From: Lysobacterales bacterium | GTDB taxonomy: Bacteria; Pseudomonadota; Gammaproteobacteria; Xanthomonadales; Rhodanobacteraceae | Assembly (NCBI GenBank): GCA_015655335.1 | Contig: JAATFF010000106.1 | Location: 1-64,000, forward strand | Reading direction: 5' to 3' | Length of the DNA stretch: 64,000 nucleotides | Shown here: positions 36,888-45,996 of the stretch, piece by piece | Numbering within the stretch: position 1 is the stretch's first letter | Layout: each line of letters starts with the position of its first letter | Position numbers and translations under genes: made by a program | Notes under the pieces: generated by a model | The model's input: the letters and a program-made list of their open reading frames with translations, nothing else | Databases searched by the model: none | Told to the model about the DNA's origin: nothing

Positions 36888-37628
36888 TTAGCTGTTCTGC
36901 AGCAGTTTGCTGCTGTCGTCCGCGTCGTCTTCAGCGGTCTTGATCGAACGCACTTGCATTTCGTACTGGCGCGATAGCGAAATCATCTTCACCAGTTCCG
37001 ACGAGGGATTGACGTTGCTGGCTTCGAGCGCATCCGATGTCACCGTGACGGTGGGATCGGCATCGGCGGTGCTGCCGTCGTTCATGTGCATCAGGCCATC
37101 CGATCCCTCGGACATCTGCGTGGGATCGGGATTGACCAGCTTAATCTGACCGACCGCCGCGATGGTGTCGGGACCTTGGCCCATCGGCACGGTGGAGATC
37201 GTGCCGTCTTTGCCGACCGTGATCTGCGCGCTGTCCGGAATGGTGATCGGACCGCCCGTACCCATCACCGGATTGCCGCGGTTATCGGTGAGATTGCCGT
37301 CGGCATCCATCTGCAAATTGCCGGCGCGCGTGTACGCCTCGTTACCGTCGGGCGCCTGCACCGCGATCCAGCCCGGACCGTTCACTGCAACATCGAGTGA
37401 ACGTCCGGTGTGCTGGACCGAACCTTGCGTTTCGTCTTGCCCGACACCTTGCGCCACGGCGTTGATGCGCGTGTTCGCGCCGGGACCAAGCACGGGCACA
37501 CTTTGAAATGCGCTCAGTTCGCTTTTGAAACCGACAGTGGATGCATTGGCCAGGTTGTGGCTCACGGCATCCTGCGCACGCATGGTTTGCGTGGCGCCGG
37601 TCATTGCGATGTAGACGGAACGATCCAT
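36888..37628 (-). CDS. flgF: Proximal rod protein FlgF
   Basis: FlgF is a proximal rod subunit. The 246-aa product begins [20 protein letters not shown], carries [20 protein letters not shown] and ends with [20 protein letters not shown]. It lies 6 nt after flgE and 23 nt before flgG. Confidence 0.96.
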   Translation of the reverse strand: MDRSVYIAMTGATQTMRAQDAVSHNLANASTVGFKSELSAFQSVPVLGPGANTRINAVAQGVGQDETQGSVQHTGRSLDVAVNGPGWIAVQAPDGNEAYTRAGNLQMDADGNLTDNRGNPVMGTGGPITIPDSAQITVGKDGTISTVPMGQGPDTIAAVGQIKLVNPDPTQMSEGSDGLMHMNDGSTADADPTVTVTSDALEASNVNPSSELVKMISLSRQYEMQVRSIKTAEDDADDSSKLLQNS

Positions 37629-37634
37629 GCGCTA

Positions 37635-38861
37635 TTACCCGCGGTCGACAGCCTGGAACAACGTCTGCGAAAGCGAACTGACCGTACCCAGCATCTGCGA
37701 GTTCGCTTCGTAGTCCTGCTGCGCCTGGATCATGTCGACCAGCTGCGCGGTGGTGTCGGACGTGTTGGATGTTTCCAGCTGACCCTGTTCGATGTCGCCG
37801 AACTGACCGGTACTCGCCGTACCCAGCACCGGCGTACCCGACGCCGAGCTCGATGCCCAGCTGTTGTTGCCGATTTGCTGCAGCCCTTGCAGGTTGGCGA
37901 AATTCGCAACCGCCACCTGACCGAGCTGACTGGTCTGGTTGTTGGAGTAATACGCCGTGACGATACCGTCGTTACCGATCTGCACATTCGACAGCGTGCC
38001 GGCTTCGAAACCGTTCTGATTGATCGTGCCCGGCGCATACGCGGTGCCGAACTGCGTGGTGTTCGTCACGTTCACGTTTATCGTGGTTGGGAACGTGGCG
38101 CCATTGGTCGGCTGCACCGGCGTAAACGCCAGATTGCCGTTGGCCGGCGTTATCAACGCACCTGCGCTATTGAAGGCCAGCGCCTGCGTACCGGCACTGT
38201 TGCCATCGATGTACAGATTGGCGTTCCAGGTGTTGTTGCCGGTCTTGACGTAGTAGATCGACGCCGAGTGCGAGCCGCCTTGCGAATCGTAAACGGACAG
38301 CGTGGAAGCATTGTTGTAGCTGTTGGAATCCGTCGGACTGAACGGCGTATCCGTCGGCAGGGTCTCGGTCGCATCCAAGTTGGAACTGACCGTGATGGTG
38401 CTGGTCGGCGTTGCCGCACTCTGTGCCGTGTTCAACTGCAAATTCGTCAACGTGCTGGTGTTGAATCCACCGGCGCCGTTGGGTGGATAGACCTGCAAGT
38501 TGGCGCCTTGCGCAGTCACCACGTAACCGTCCGCATTTTCCTGAAACGCGCCATCGCGCGTATAGGTGTTGCCGCTGCCGTTGTTGACGACAAAGAAACC
38601 GTTACCGCTGATCGCCATATCCAGGCTGCCGTTGGTGGTTTCCAGATCGCCCTGGGAGAACTGCTGCGCCACGCCGGTCAATTCGGCACCGCTGCCGACG
38701 GCCGTCGAGCTGAGATTGAGTCCGGTGACGGCATAGACTTCGGCGAACTGAGCCGTCGAACCCTTGAAACCCACCGTGCCGGCGTTGGCAATGTTGTTGG
38801 AAATGACATTCAAATCGGACTGGGCCGCGTTGATGCCACTGAGCGCCTGATTGAGAGCCAT
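37635..38861 (-). CDS. flgE: Flagellar hook protein FlgE
   Basis: FlgE builds the hook. The 408-aa product shows the axial N-terminus (LNQALSGINAAQSDLNVISN, NIANAGTVGFKGSTAQFAEV), FlgE-type motifs (SQGDLETTNGSLDMAISGNG), a variable Thr/Asn-rich D2/D3 region and the C-terminus SNTSDTTAQLVDMIQAQQDY. Its length matches hook proteins of this order. Confidence 0.97.
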   Translation of the reverse strand: MALNQALSGINAAQSDLNVISNNIANAGTVGFKGSTAQFAEVYAVTGLNLSSTAVGSGAELTGVAQQFSQGDLETTNGSLDMAISGNGFFVVNNGSGNTYTRDGAFQENADGYVVTAQGANLQVYPPNGAGGFNTSTLTNLQLNTAQSAATPTSTITVSSNLDATETLPTDTPFSPTDSNSYNNASTLSVYDSQGGSHSASIYYVKTGNNTWNANLYIDGNSAGTQALAFNSAGALITPANGNLAFTPVQPTNGATFPTTINVNVTNTTQFGTAYAPGTINQNGFEAGTLSNVQIGNDGIVTAYYSNNQTSQLGQVAVANFANLQGLQQIGNNSWASSSASGTPVLGTASTGQFGDIEQGQLETSNTSDTTAQLVDMIQAQQDYEANSQMLGTVSSLSQTLFQAVDRG

Positions 38862-38916
38862 GCTTTATTCCTCTTGATGTGATGACAGCGGACGCGATGC
38901 CGTAGGACGGTCGACG

Positions 38917-39606
38917 TCAGTTGATCTGCGCGACCTGGCTCAGCGGTACGCCGCCGATACCCGCCACTTGCAAGTACGTACCCGTGGTGCTGCCGCCGTA
39001 ACCGACTCCGGTTACCGACCCTGCGGCGTAGGTGGAAAGCGCAGCACTGTTGCCGCCGTTGTTGGCGGAAATGCTGTATGTGCCGTTGGAAACCGTCTGG
39101 CCGCTATCGTTGGTGCCATCCCAACTGAACGGCGCAAGGCCGGCCTGCTGCGTGCCAAGATCCATCGTCTTGACCTCATTGCCATTGCTGTCCTTGATCG
39201 TCAGCACCACATCGCCGGTACTGGAAACATTCACGCCGCCATTCACGGCGCTGCCGCTGTAGGCGAGCGTGCTCGACGGCACGAGTACCTGTTTTCCAAC
39301 CAGGTTGGCGGAATTGAGCACCTGCGAGGTCTGCATGTTGCTGCTGAGATTGCTGCTCAGCGTCTGCAGGTTGGTGTCGATATCCTGTTGCGTCGACAAC
39401 TGGCTGAACTGCGCAAGTTCGGAGGCGAACTGCGAGTTGTCCATCGGCTGCGTCGGATCCTGATCCTGCAGCTGCGTGGTCATCAGCTGCAGAAAGTCGG
39501 CCTGCGTCATGGTCGAGCCCGTCGGCGTGCTGGTGACGGTGCTGCCCGTGAGGCTAAGCCCGGAGGCCGAGAAGTTGGTGGGTGAATTGGCGTTGATGGC
39601 GGACAC
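38917..39606 (-). CDS. flgD: Hook scaffolding protein FlgD
   Basis: FlgD caps the growing hook. The 229-aa product has the conserved N-terminus (MTQADFLQLMTTQLQDQDPT, QPMDNSQFASELAQFS) and a C-terminal FlgD Ig-like/tudor part (VVLTIKDSNGNEVKTMDLG ... FSWDGTNDSGQTVSNGTY). It is followed by flgE after 55 nt. Confidence 0.96.
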   Translation of the reverse strand: MSAINANSPTNFSASGLSLTGSTVTSTPTGSTMTQADFLQLMTTQLQDQDPTQPMDNSQFASELAQFSQLSTQQDIDTNLQTLSSNLSSNMQTSQVLNSANLVGKQVLVPSSTLAYSGSAVNGGVNVSSTGDVVLTIKDSNGNEVKTMDLGTQQAGLAPFSWDGTNDSGQTVSNGTYSISANNGGNSAALSTYAAGSVTGVGYGGSTTGTYLQVAGIGGVPLSQVAQIN

Positions 39607-39621
39607 GGAGAGACTCCCGGA

Positions 39622-40053
39622 TTAGCTGCCCAGATCGATGGTCTTGATCATCAGCTGCTTGGTGGTATTCATGACTTCGACGTTGTTCTGGTACGAACGC
39701 GATGCAGAAATCATGTTCACCAGTTCATCGATCGGATTGACGTTGCTGCCGTAGACGTTGCCGTTTTCGTCGGCCATCGGATTGCCCGGCTCGTAGTGGG
39801 TTTCGACTGGTTGCTGACTTTCGGTCACACCGACCATGCGTACGCCGTGGTTTCCTTCGCCGCTGCTCTGCGCGCCGAAACCCGATTCGCTTTCCTGGGT
39901 CGGTGCGAACAAGAGTTCCTTCGCGTGATAGGCGGAGTCCGCGCTGTTGCTGACGCTGTCGGCGTTGGCGAGGTTGCTCGCCACTGTGTTGAGACGCAGC
40001 GATTCGGCGGCCATGCCGGAACCGGCGGTATCGAAGATCTTCATCAGCGACAT
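39622..40053 (-). CDS. flgC: Proximal rod protein FlgC
   Basis: FlgC is a proximal rod subunit. The 143-aa product has MKIFDTAGSGMAAESLRLNT, ASNLANADSVSNSADSAYHA and the C-terminal end (VNPIDELVNMISASRSYQNN). The start overlaps the flgB stop by 1 nt (TGATG). Confidence 0.96.
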   Translation of the reverse strand: MSLMKIFDTAGSGMAAESLRLNTVASNLANADSVSNSADSAYHAKELLFAPTQESESGFGAQSSGEGNHGVRMVGVTESQQPVETHYEPGNPMADENGNVYGSNVNPIDELVNMISASRSYQNNVEVMNTTKQLMIKTIDLGS

Positions 40054-40463
40054 CAGCTTTGCCCTCCACCGTTGATGGCCAGGCGAAGCGTCTGGATCGC
40101 GCTGTTGATGAAGCTAAGGCTGGCCTGGTAGTGCACCATGTTGCTGGCGAACGAAGACTGTTCCACCTGCGTATCCACGGTATTGCCGTCCATGCTCGGT
40201 TGCATGGGAACGCGGTACTTCAATGAATCGGTCGATGTGCTGACGGGATCGATCTGCCCAGGCGTGGGCGTGCTCAGTTGCAAGTCGGACGACTCGCCGC
40301 TCGCCTTTTGCAATACCTGGCGAAAATCCACATCGCGCGCCTGATAGTTCGGCGTATCAGCATTGGCGATATTGGATGCGATCACTTCGGAACGGCGCTG
40401 CCAAACCTCCAGGGCCTGGCTGTTCAAACCGAAGACGTTGTCGAGAGTATTGGTACCGCTCAT
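40053..40463 (-). CDS. flgB: Proximal rod protein FlgB
   Basis: FlgB is a proximal rod subunit and the first gene of the flgB-flgL run. The real start is MSGTNTLDNVFGLN, giving 136 aa; the track ORF extends upstream across the sigma54 promoter. Family features include EVIASNIANADTPNYQARDV and the C-terminal MVHYQASLSFINSAIQTLR. Confidence 0.96.
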   Translation of the reverse strand: MSGTNTLDNVFGLNSQALEVWQRRSEVIASNIANADTPNYQARDVDFRQVLQKASGESSDLQLSTPTPGQIDPVSTSTDSLKYRVPMQPSMDGNTVDTQVEQSSFASNMVHYQASLSFINSAIQTLRLAINGGGQS

Positions 40464-40503
40464 GACCTGATTCCCCGCAGCAATGACTGCTTGCAGGGTG
40501 ATG

Positions 40504-40519
40504 AGCAAGTTGTATGCCA
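40504..40519 (-). promoter_or_regulatory. Sigma54 promoter of the flgB operon
   Basis: Minus strand: TGGCAT-ACAAC-TTGCT, matching TGGCAY-N5-TTGCW. The predicted start lies about 30 nt before the flgB ATG. It excludes the longer flgB start in the ORF track. Confidence 0.88.
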
Positions 40520-40654
40520 CGCACATACGACAGCGCGCAAGCCGCGTTGCACGGCCATTTGCAGCCAAATATGCGATCTGCGCGCAATGGCTCGCGACGT
40601 TATACCGGCGCTGCGGGACGGATTCCCGACATCACGTTTCCGGCACGATGAACG

Positions 40655-41593
40655 TCAATTTGTTGACGGCGTCATCAGCTCCAAGACGGTTTTCGCCAAT
40701 AAATCCGGCTGGAACTTAGCGATAAAGCGATCGGCGCCCACATCGCGCACCAACGTTTCATTGAATACGCCGCTCAACGAACTGTGCAGCACCACCTTAA
40801 GCCCGCGTAACGCTGGCGTTTCGCGAATGGCACGGGTCAGCGCATAGCCGTCCAGGCGCGGCATTTCGATATCCGAAATCACCACAGTGATTTTTTCATC
40901 GTCTCCATCGGCCATCTCGGTCAACAGTTCCAAGGCTTCGCAGCCGTTCTGCGCCACGACGCATTCGATATTCATCTGCTTGAAAAGATTTACCAGACGC
41001 AGGCGTGCAACGGTCGAATCGTCCACCACCATGATGCGGCGCGGACTCAGATGCCGTTGTTCGGCTTCTTCCTGGAGGCGATGGGAAATATCGGCCGGCG
41101 CACCATCGATGCTGGCCAGTACGTGCTCCACATCGACCACCGCCATCAGCTGCCCGTCGATGCGGCTGACCGCGCTGACGCGACCGCCGAAGCCGAGCGT
41201 GCTGGACGGCGCTTCGAGCGACTCGCCCGTGCAATGCACGATGCGCTGGAAATCGGCGACCAGGAAGCCCTGCACGGTGCGGCTGAATTCCGTCACCACC
41301 AGGTGTGCCGAGTCCACGGCGGCCAGCGGCGGATAACCAAGCGCCGCGGCCAGATCGATCACCGGAATGGTCTTGCCGCGATAATCGAAACTCCCCGCCA
41401 GCCATTCGTGCATGCCAGGCAGACGTTCCATCGGCGGCTTGCGCAACACCTCGCGCACCTTGAAGACATTGAGGCCGAAAAGCTGCGTGCCGCTCAGGTG
41501 GAACAGCAGCATGGCGACACGGTTGTGGCCAGCCAGTCGGGTATGACTCTCCACGCTGTCCATCAATGCCACGCCGGTCATGGTGTTCCTCAT
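40655..41593 (-). CDS. cheV: Chemotaxis coupling/response-regulator protein CheV
   Basis: CheV couples receptors to CheA and can be tuned by phosphorylation. The 312-aa product has an N-terminal CheW-like domain (about 25-165: VAMLLFHLSGTQLFGLNVFK, GSFDYRGKTIPVIDLAAAL) and a C-terminal receiver (about 185-310) with DD at 191-192 and phospho-acceptor Asp241 in VVISDIEMPRLDG. Met5 is an alternative start. A strong sigma28 promoter lies upstream, so it is a late gene separate from the flgB operon. Confidence 0.94.
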   Translation of the reverse strand: MRNTMTGVALMDSVESHTRLAGHNRVAMLLFHLSGTQLFGLNVFKVREVLRKPPMERLPGMHEWLAGSFDYRGKTIPVIDLAAALGYPPLAAVDSAHLVVTEFSRTVQGFLVADFQRIVHCTGESLEAPSSTLGFGGRVSAVSRIDGQLMAVVDVEHVLASIDGAPADISHRLQEEAEQRHLSPRRIMVVDDSTVARLRLVNLFKQMNIECVVAQNGCEALELLTEMADGDDEKITVVISDIEMPRLDGYALTRAIRETPALRGLKVVLHSSLSGVFNETLVRDVGADRFIAKFQPDLLAKTVLELMTPSTN

Positions 41594-41632
41594 TTGTGCC
41601 GTGAGCCGATCGTCAGGACAGCTCGTTCGTGC

Positions 41633-41659
41633 TTATCGGCCTTCGCTGGCGAGACTTGA
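41633..41659 (-). promoter_or_regulatory. Sigma28 promoter of cheV
   Basis: Minus strand: TCAAGTCT - 11 nt - GCCGATAA. The -10 box is a perfect match and the -35 box 6/8 with exact spacing. It starts about 35-40 nt before cheV. Confidence 0.85.
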
Positions 41660-41693
41660 GTTGCAGCGCGGATATCGCACCTTCGTCTTGTCG

Positions 41694-41709
41694 TGGCACA
41701 CGCCTTGCT
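41694..41709 (+). promoter_or_regulatory. Sigma54 promoter of the soluble receptor-flgA run
   Basis: Plus strand: TGGCAC-ACGCC-TTGCT, a perfect -24/-12 element. The predicted start is near 41720, about 50 nt before the ATG at 41771. The GTG at 41693 offered by the ORF track would lie inside the promoter and is rejected. Confidence 0.9.
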
Positions 41710-41770
41710 TCCTCAAGTTCCGACGAATCCCGACGATGTTGTGGAACACACGAATGGAATTGCTCCGCCT

Positions 41771-43081
41771 ATGAGTCTGATCCGCAGCCAGCATGTGGCC
41801 GCCCTGACGCAAGCCGCCCTCGCCGGAAACGAAGGCGAGCTGGCGCGGCTGAGCCGCAAACATCCCGTGGCGGCCAGCCTGCTCGCGCCGTTGTTCGCGC
41901 GGGTGATGCCGCGTGCGCCCGCCGCGGTGGCCCTGCAATCGTTGGAACAACAGAGCCTGGTGCTGACCCACTCCCAGACGCTTCATCGCGAGCAATCGGC
42001 GCTGGAGAAGTCGATCGGGGAGAGCCGCGACAGCGTCGGGCAGTTGACGGAACACGGCGCCGGGATGTCGACGACCCTGCAGCAAGCCCAGGGCGGCATC
42101 GAACAAGCCGCCAAAGCCAGCAACCAAAGCACCGCAAGCGTGGGCGAGTTGAACGGTCAGCTGCGCCTGCTGCGCAGCGCGCTGTCGGCGATGAACCAGA
42201 ATCAGAGCCTGCTGACCGAACAAGTAGCGCAGATCCGCACCTTGACCACCAGCGTGCAGGAAATTGCGCATCAGACCAATTTGGTCGCCCTCAACGCCGC
42301 GATCGAAGCGGCGCGCGCGGGCGATGCCGGCCGCGGCTTCGCCGTGGTGGCCGACGAAGTGAAACAGCTGGCGGAAAAAACCACGCAGGCCACGGCGGAA
42401 ATCGAGACCGTGACCGGCTCCATCGGCGAATTTTCCCGGCAGATGAACGGCAACGTGCAACTGGGCCTGCAAAGGCTGGAGCGCGCGCAGACCGGCGTCG
42501 GCGAAACGGAACGTTTCCTGCAGCATGGCGGCGAAGCCTTGCAGAACAGCAACGAGCGTTTGCGTTCGCTACGTGAAGCGCAAGACGCATCGCATGTGCG
42601 TGCCACCACGATGAAGGCCACGCTGGGCGCCTTGCAGCGCCGCGCGTACGAAGCCCGTCGCCACGGCGAATCGCTCGGTCGCGCAGCGGCGCTGGCGCAT
42701 CGTTTGTGTTTAAGCTGGCTGGAAGGCGAAAGCGGCAACGATATCGCCAGCCTCAGCCTTACCGTGCGCGAGTCCGTGCTCGGCCTGCGTCAGAGCATCG
42801 AGCTGGCATTGCAGGAACCCACTTCGCTGGACCGCCGCTGGTTCGACACCGATGTACTGCAACGCAGTCTCAACCGGCTCACCGCACGCCATCAGCAACA
42901 TCCTTCTTGCGAGACCTTGCGCGTATCGGCAGTGCGCTTGCAGGAACACAGCCATGCCTTCCTTGAGCTGCTGAACAACGGGCAGTTCGACCTGGCCGCG
43001 CAGGTATCCGGCAAATTCGAAACCGAGCGCGACATCATCAACAATCAATTGGCCGCGATGATCGCCGACGACCTTCCATGA
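41771..43081 (+). CDS. Soluble methyl-accepting chemotaxis-like signalling protein
   Basis: The 436-aa product has the highly conserved receptor hairpin tip ([20 protein letters not shown], then [20 protein letters not shown]), which binds CheA and CheW. There is no membrane segment and no recognised N-terminal sensor: only about 80 residues precede the coiled coil. A helical extension of about 190 residues follows the hairpin ([18 protein letters not shown] ... [19 protein letters not shown]), with no clear zinc-binding CZB pattern. Its stop overlaps the flgA start by 4 nt, so it is co-translated with flgA. It may sense a cytoplasmic or flagellum-linked state (inference). Confidence 0.85.
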   Translation: MSLIRSQHVAALTQAALAGNEGELARLSRKHPVAASLLAPLFARVMPRAPAAVALQSLEQQSLVLTHSQTLHREQSALEKSIGESRDSVGQLTEHGAGMSTTLQQAQGGIEQAAKASNQSTASVGELNGQLRLLRSALSAMNQNQSLLTEQVAQIRTLTTSVQEIAHQTNLVALNAAIEAARAGDAGRGFAVVADEVKQLAEKTTQATAEIETVTGSIGEFSRQMNGNVQLGLQRLERAQTGVGETERFLQHGGEALQNSNERLRSLREAQDASHVRATTMKATLGALQRRAYEARRHGESLGRAAALAHRLCLSWLEGESGNDIASLSLTVRESVLGLRQSIELALQEPTSLDRRWFDTDVLQRSLNRLTARHQQHPSCETLRVSAVRLQEHSHAFLELLNNGQFDLAAQVSGKFETERDIINNQLAAMIADDLP

Positions 43082-43770
43082 AACGACTCGCGACCGCCCT
43101 GCTGTTCACGCTTACCGCCATTGCCAACGCCGCGCTGGCCGACACGACGTCGGCTCAATTGCGCGCCGTGGCCGAACAGGCGGTGCGTGCGCAGTACGCG
43201 GACGCGGGGAGTCGAGTGGTCATTGCGCCGGCCACGCTCAATGCGCGCCTGCATCTGGCCAGCTGTCCGCATGCGTTGCAGACCCATCTGCCGACCCGCC
43301 AGGGAACGCCGTCGCGCGTTGCCGTATCGGTCAGCTGCAGCGGCAGTCCGGGCTGGACCATCCAGGTGCCGGTGCAGATGCAGGTATTCCGCCAGGTGCT
43401 GGTTACCAGCCGCCCATTGGCGCGCGGGGATATCGCCGGCCCGGCCGACGTGCACACCGAAGAACGCGACGTGGGCCGACTGGGTTATGGATATGTGGAA
43501 AGCCTCGACCAGATTACCGGCCACTCGCTGGCCAGGCCGCTGATCGCGGGCATCGTGCTGGAACCGGGCGACCTAAACGGCCGCCAGACGGTGCATGCCG
43601 GCGAAGAAGTCGCCCTGATCGCGCAAATCGAGGGGATCGAGGTTCGCACCTCCGGCATGGCCCTGGACGGCGGCGATACCGGCGCCCACCTGCGGGTGCG
43701 CAACGGCAATTCCGGCCGGATCATCGATGGCGTGGTGCTGGGAGCGGGCGAGGTCCAGGCACTCCCTTAA
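43078..43770 (+). CDS. flgA: P-ring assembly chaperone FlgA
   Basis: FlgA is the periplasmic chaperone for P-ring assembly. The 230-aa precursor has a signal peptide ([18 protein letters not shown]), and a C-terminal SAF-type domain with [47 protein letters not shown] and the end [20 protein letters not shown]. It overlaps the receptor gene by 4 nt. Confidence 0.95.
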   Translation: MKRLATALLFTLTAIANAALADTTSAQLRAVAEQAVRAQYADAGSRVVIAPATLNARLHLASCPHALQTHLPTRQGTPSRVAVSVSCSGSPGWTIQVPVQMQVFRQVLVTSRPLARGDIAGPADVHTEERDVGRLGYGYVESLDQITGHSLARPLIAGIVLEPGDLNGRQTVHAGEEVALIAQIEGIEVRTSGMALDGGDTGAHLRVRNGNSGRIIDGVVLGAGEVQALP

Positions 43771-43808
43771 CAAATTACGACCAGAGATACTGATGCGATC
43801 GGCAGGCT

Positions 43809-43835
43809 TAAAGTTTTCCCGGGGGACGCCGATAC
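43809..43835 (+). promoter_or_regulatory. Sigma28 promoter of flgM
   Basis: Plus strand: TAAAGTTT - 11 nt - GCCGATAC. The -35 is a perfect match and the -10 is 7/8. The start is about 35 nt before the flgM ATG. With sigma54 read-through from the upstream promoter, flgM appears to be expressed both before and after FliA is released. Confidence 0.93.
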
Positions 43836-43875
43836 CCCTTACAGGGTCCATCCTCACACGAGAATCCTAAGGATC

Positions 43876-44187
43876 ATGAACACCACTATTTCGTCAAACG
43901 GATTGCCGCAACTCCCGCTGGCCAACACCAGCACGGATACCAGCGCCAGCCAAGCCTCGACGACCACGTCCGCCACCAGTTCGGCAGCCGTGACACCCGA
44001 CGACAGCGTCAAGCTGACCGATTCGGCCCGCGCCCTGCAGCAAGCCAGCAGGACCGACAGCCCGGTCGACACCGCGAAGGTCGAGCAGATCAAGCAGTCG
44101 CTGGCCGCCGGCACCTATAAGGTGGACGCGAACGCCATCGCCGATCGTCTCACCTCGATGGAAAGCCAGATCAACGGCACCTCATGA
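43876..44187 (+). CDS. flgM: Anti-sigma28 factor FlgM
   Basis: FlgM holds FliA inactive until exported through the finished hook-basal body. The 103-aa product has a disordered Ser/Thr-rich N-terminus and the conserved C-terminal FliA-binding helices (DSVKLTDSARALQQ, VDTAKVEQIKQSLAAGTYKV, DANAIADRL). ATCCTAAGGATC precedes the ATG. It is 1 nt from flgN. Confidence 0.94.
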   Translation: MNTTISSNGLPQLPLANTSTDTSASQASTTTSATSSAAVTPDDSVKLTDSARALQQASRTDSPVDTAKVEQIKQSLAAGTYKVDANAIADRLTSMESQINGTS

Positions 44188-44188
44188 C

Positions 44189-44635
44189 ATGAGCTCGAAC
44201 TTGCAGGCCGAAATGGGTGCCGCGTTGCGCACCGTCCTCGATGAGATGGGCGCGACCACCGCGCAGCTGATCACCGTTCTGGACGAGGAGCGCGAAGCGC
44301 TCAATAGCGCCGACGCCAAAGCGCTCAATCGCGCCGGCGAGGCCAAGCAAATGCTGATGCGCAGACTCGAACAACTCGATGTCGAACGCCTGCACCTGAG
44401 CAACACCTCCAGCGAAGCGGCGCAGCAAATGGAATCCACCTGGCGGGAACTGCTGAAATCGCTAGCCACCTGCCGCGACAAGAACCAGCGCAATGGCGCG
44501 CTTGTCGGCCAGCGACTGACGCAAGTGCGACGTGCGCTTTCCGTGCTCACCGGCACTGATGCGCAAACCGGTACCTATGGCCAGAACGGAGCCGTCCACA
44601 ACACACATCGCTCAGTCCCGCTTGCGCAGGCCTGA
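44189..44635 (+). CDS. flgN: FlgN family chaperone for FlgK and FlgL
   Basis: FlgN chaperones the hook-filament junction proteins. The 148-aa product is helical, with the family pattern of an N-terminal leader followed by LITVLDEEREALNSADAKAL and a long charged helix (QMLMRRLEQLDVERLHLSN). It directly follows flgM, the usual flgM-flgN pairing. Confidence 0.9.
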   Translation: MSSNLQAEMGAALRTVLDEMGATTAQLITVLDEEREALNSADAKALNRAGEAKQMLMRRLEQLDVERLHLSNTSSEAAQQMESTWRELLKSLATCRDKNQRNGALVGQRLTQVRRALSVLTGTDAQTGTYGQNGAVHNTHRSVPLAQA

Positions 44636-44709
44636 TATGTCATTCCCCTCGTGCGTCGGGTACGCGCCCGCGCCACGGTAGTTGCCTCACCCTTGCCCGG
44701 TATCGATTC

Positions 44710-45996
44710 ATGACGACGAGTACAGCTCCCGCGATCCCCACGCCAAGCAACGACGTCGCCAACTCCCTCAGCGACATGCTGCTGCCGGTAGTACGCAGCC
44801 CGATGCTGGATCGCGACGAAGAGCTGTTCGCCTACGAACTGGTGTTCTATCGCCAAGGCGCAGGCACCGACGCCGACACCACGTTATCGGGTGGCATCGT
44901 TTCCGGCATTACCGATGGTGCGATCACGCGATTGGTGCGTGGCAACCGCGCCTTCATGCGCGTGTCGCGGTCACTATTACTGGAACAGACCGATATCCTG
45001 GCGCACACGCCGCGCCTGGGCGTCATCATCGATCCCTTTCAGGTCCGCGATGCAGCGTTGGTGCAGCGCTTGCAGCAACTCACGTTGCGCAACTGCCCGC
45101 TGATGCTCGACCTCGGCGACGTCGACCCCGCCGCGTGCGAACCTCACGGCCCACTCGAACCCTTGCTGCGACTGGCGCGTTATGTGCGCATCGACGCCAA
45201 AGCGTTGGACGCCGACACGTTGACTGCGCGCGCCACGCAATTGTACGAGCGCGGTCTCGGCGTCATCGCCGGCAACGTCGACGACCATCTCACGTACGGT
45301 CGCTGCAAAAACCTGTCATTCCAGGCCATCCAAGGACGCTACTTGCTGGTGCCGCAGCAAATCGAAGTGCCGGTGCTGACACCCAATCGCCTGAGCTTGC
45401 TGCGCCTGATGGGCGCGCTGCAGGAAAGCCATGCGGGACCGGTGGAATTGGGCGAAATCATTCGCGACGACGCCGTGCTCAGCTACAAGCTGCTCGGCTG
45501 CGTCAATTCCGCTTACTTCGCACTACCGCGCCAACTGAAATCCATCCAGCAAGCCGCGATCTTTTTCGGCCTTGCGCGCATGCGCAATTGGATCAACACC
45601 ATGGCGCTGAGCAGCATGGACGACCGCCCGCCGGAACTACTGCGCGCCGCGCTGATTCGCGCACACATGTGCGAAAAGCTGGCCCACGGCATGCCTACCG
45701 AACAACAGGACATGGCCTTCATGGCAGGGCTGCTTTCGCTGCTCGATACGCTACTGTGCGCGCCAATGGAATTTGTATTGAGCCATCTGCCGTTGGCGCC
45801 GGAGATTCGCGAAGCGCTCGTGGAAGAACGCGGACCGTTTGCGCCATTGCTTGAGCAGATCTACGCCTGGGAGGCGGGAGATCTGCGCACCAATCATATG
45901 CAGCCGCAGAATATTCGGAAGATGGCGGGGGCGTATTTTTCGGCTACGCAGTGGGCGGATCAGGTTTATTCGTTTGCTGAGCAGCGAGCGAACTAA
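44710..45996 (+). CDS. EAL-remnant plus HDOD signalling protein
   Basis: The 428-aa product resembles the YuxH type: an N-terminal domain of EAL ancestry (about 22-210) and a C-terminal HDOD domain (about 220-400: HAGPVELGEIIRDDAVLSYK, LLGCVNSAYF, AIFFGLARMRNWI). The EAL signature is replaced (ELFAYELVFYR) and the metal-binding acidic residues are not evident, so cyclic di-GMP hydrolysis is unlikely. It lies 74 nt after flgN and no separate promoter was seen. A regulatory role in motility is likely but unproven. Confidence 0.85.
   Translation: MTTSTAPAIPTPSNDVANSLSDMLLPVVRSPMLDRDEELFAYELVFYRQGAGTDADTTLSGGIVSGITDGAITRLVRGNRAFMRVSRSLLLEQTDILAHTPRLGVIIDPFQVRDAALVQRLQQLTLRNCPLMLDLGDVDPAACEPHGPLEPLLRLARYVRIDAKALDADTLTARATQLYERGLGVIAGNVDDHLTYGRCKNLSFQAIQGRYLLVPQQIEVPVLTPNRLSLLRLMGALQESHAGPVELGEIIRDDAVLSYKLLGCVNSAYFALPRQLKSIQQAAIFFGLARMRNWINTMALSSMDDRPPELLRAALIRAHMCEKLAHGMPTEQQDMAFMAGLLSLLDTLLCAPMEFVLSHLPLAPEIREALVEERGPFAPLLEQIYAWEAGDLRTNHMQPQNIRKMAGAYFSATQWADQVYSFAEQRAN

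Noticed and set aside
38893-38908. Weak sigma54-like site in the flgD-flgE gap (CGGCAT-CGCGT-CCGCT)
   Set aside because: Three mismatches, two of them in the -12 TTGC element; the genes are within a run already led by a strong promoter.
41693-41770. 26-codon N-terminal extension of the soluble receptor
   Set aside because: Its GTG start overlaps the perfect sigma54 promoter, so it cannot be in the mRNA from that promoter.
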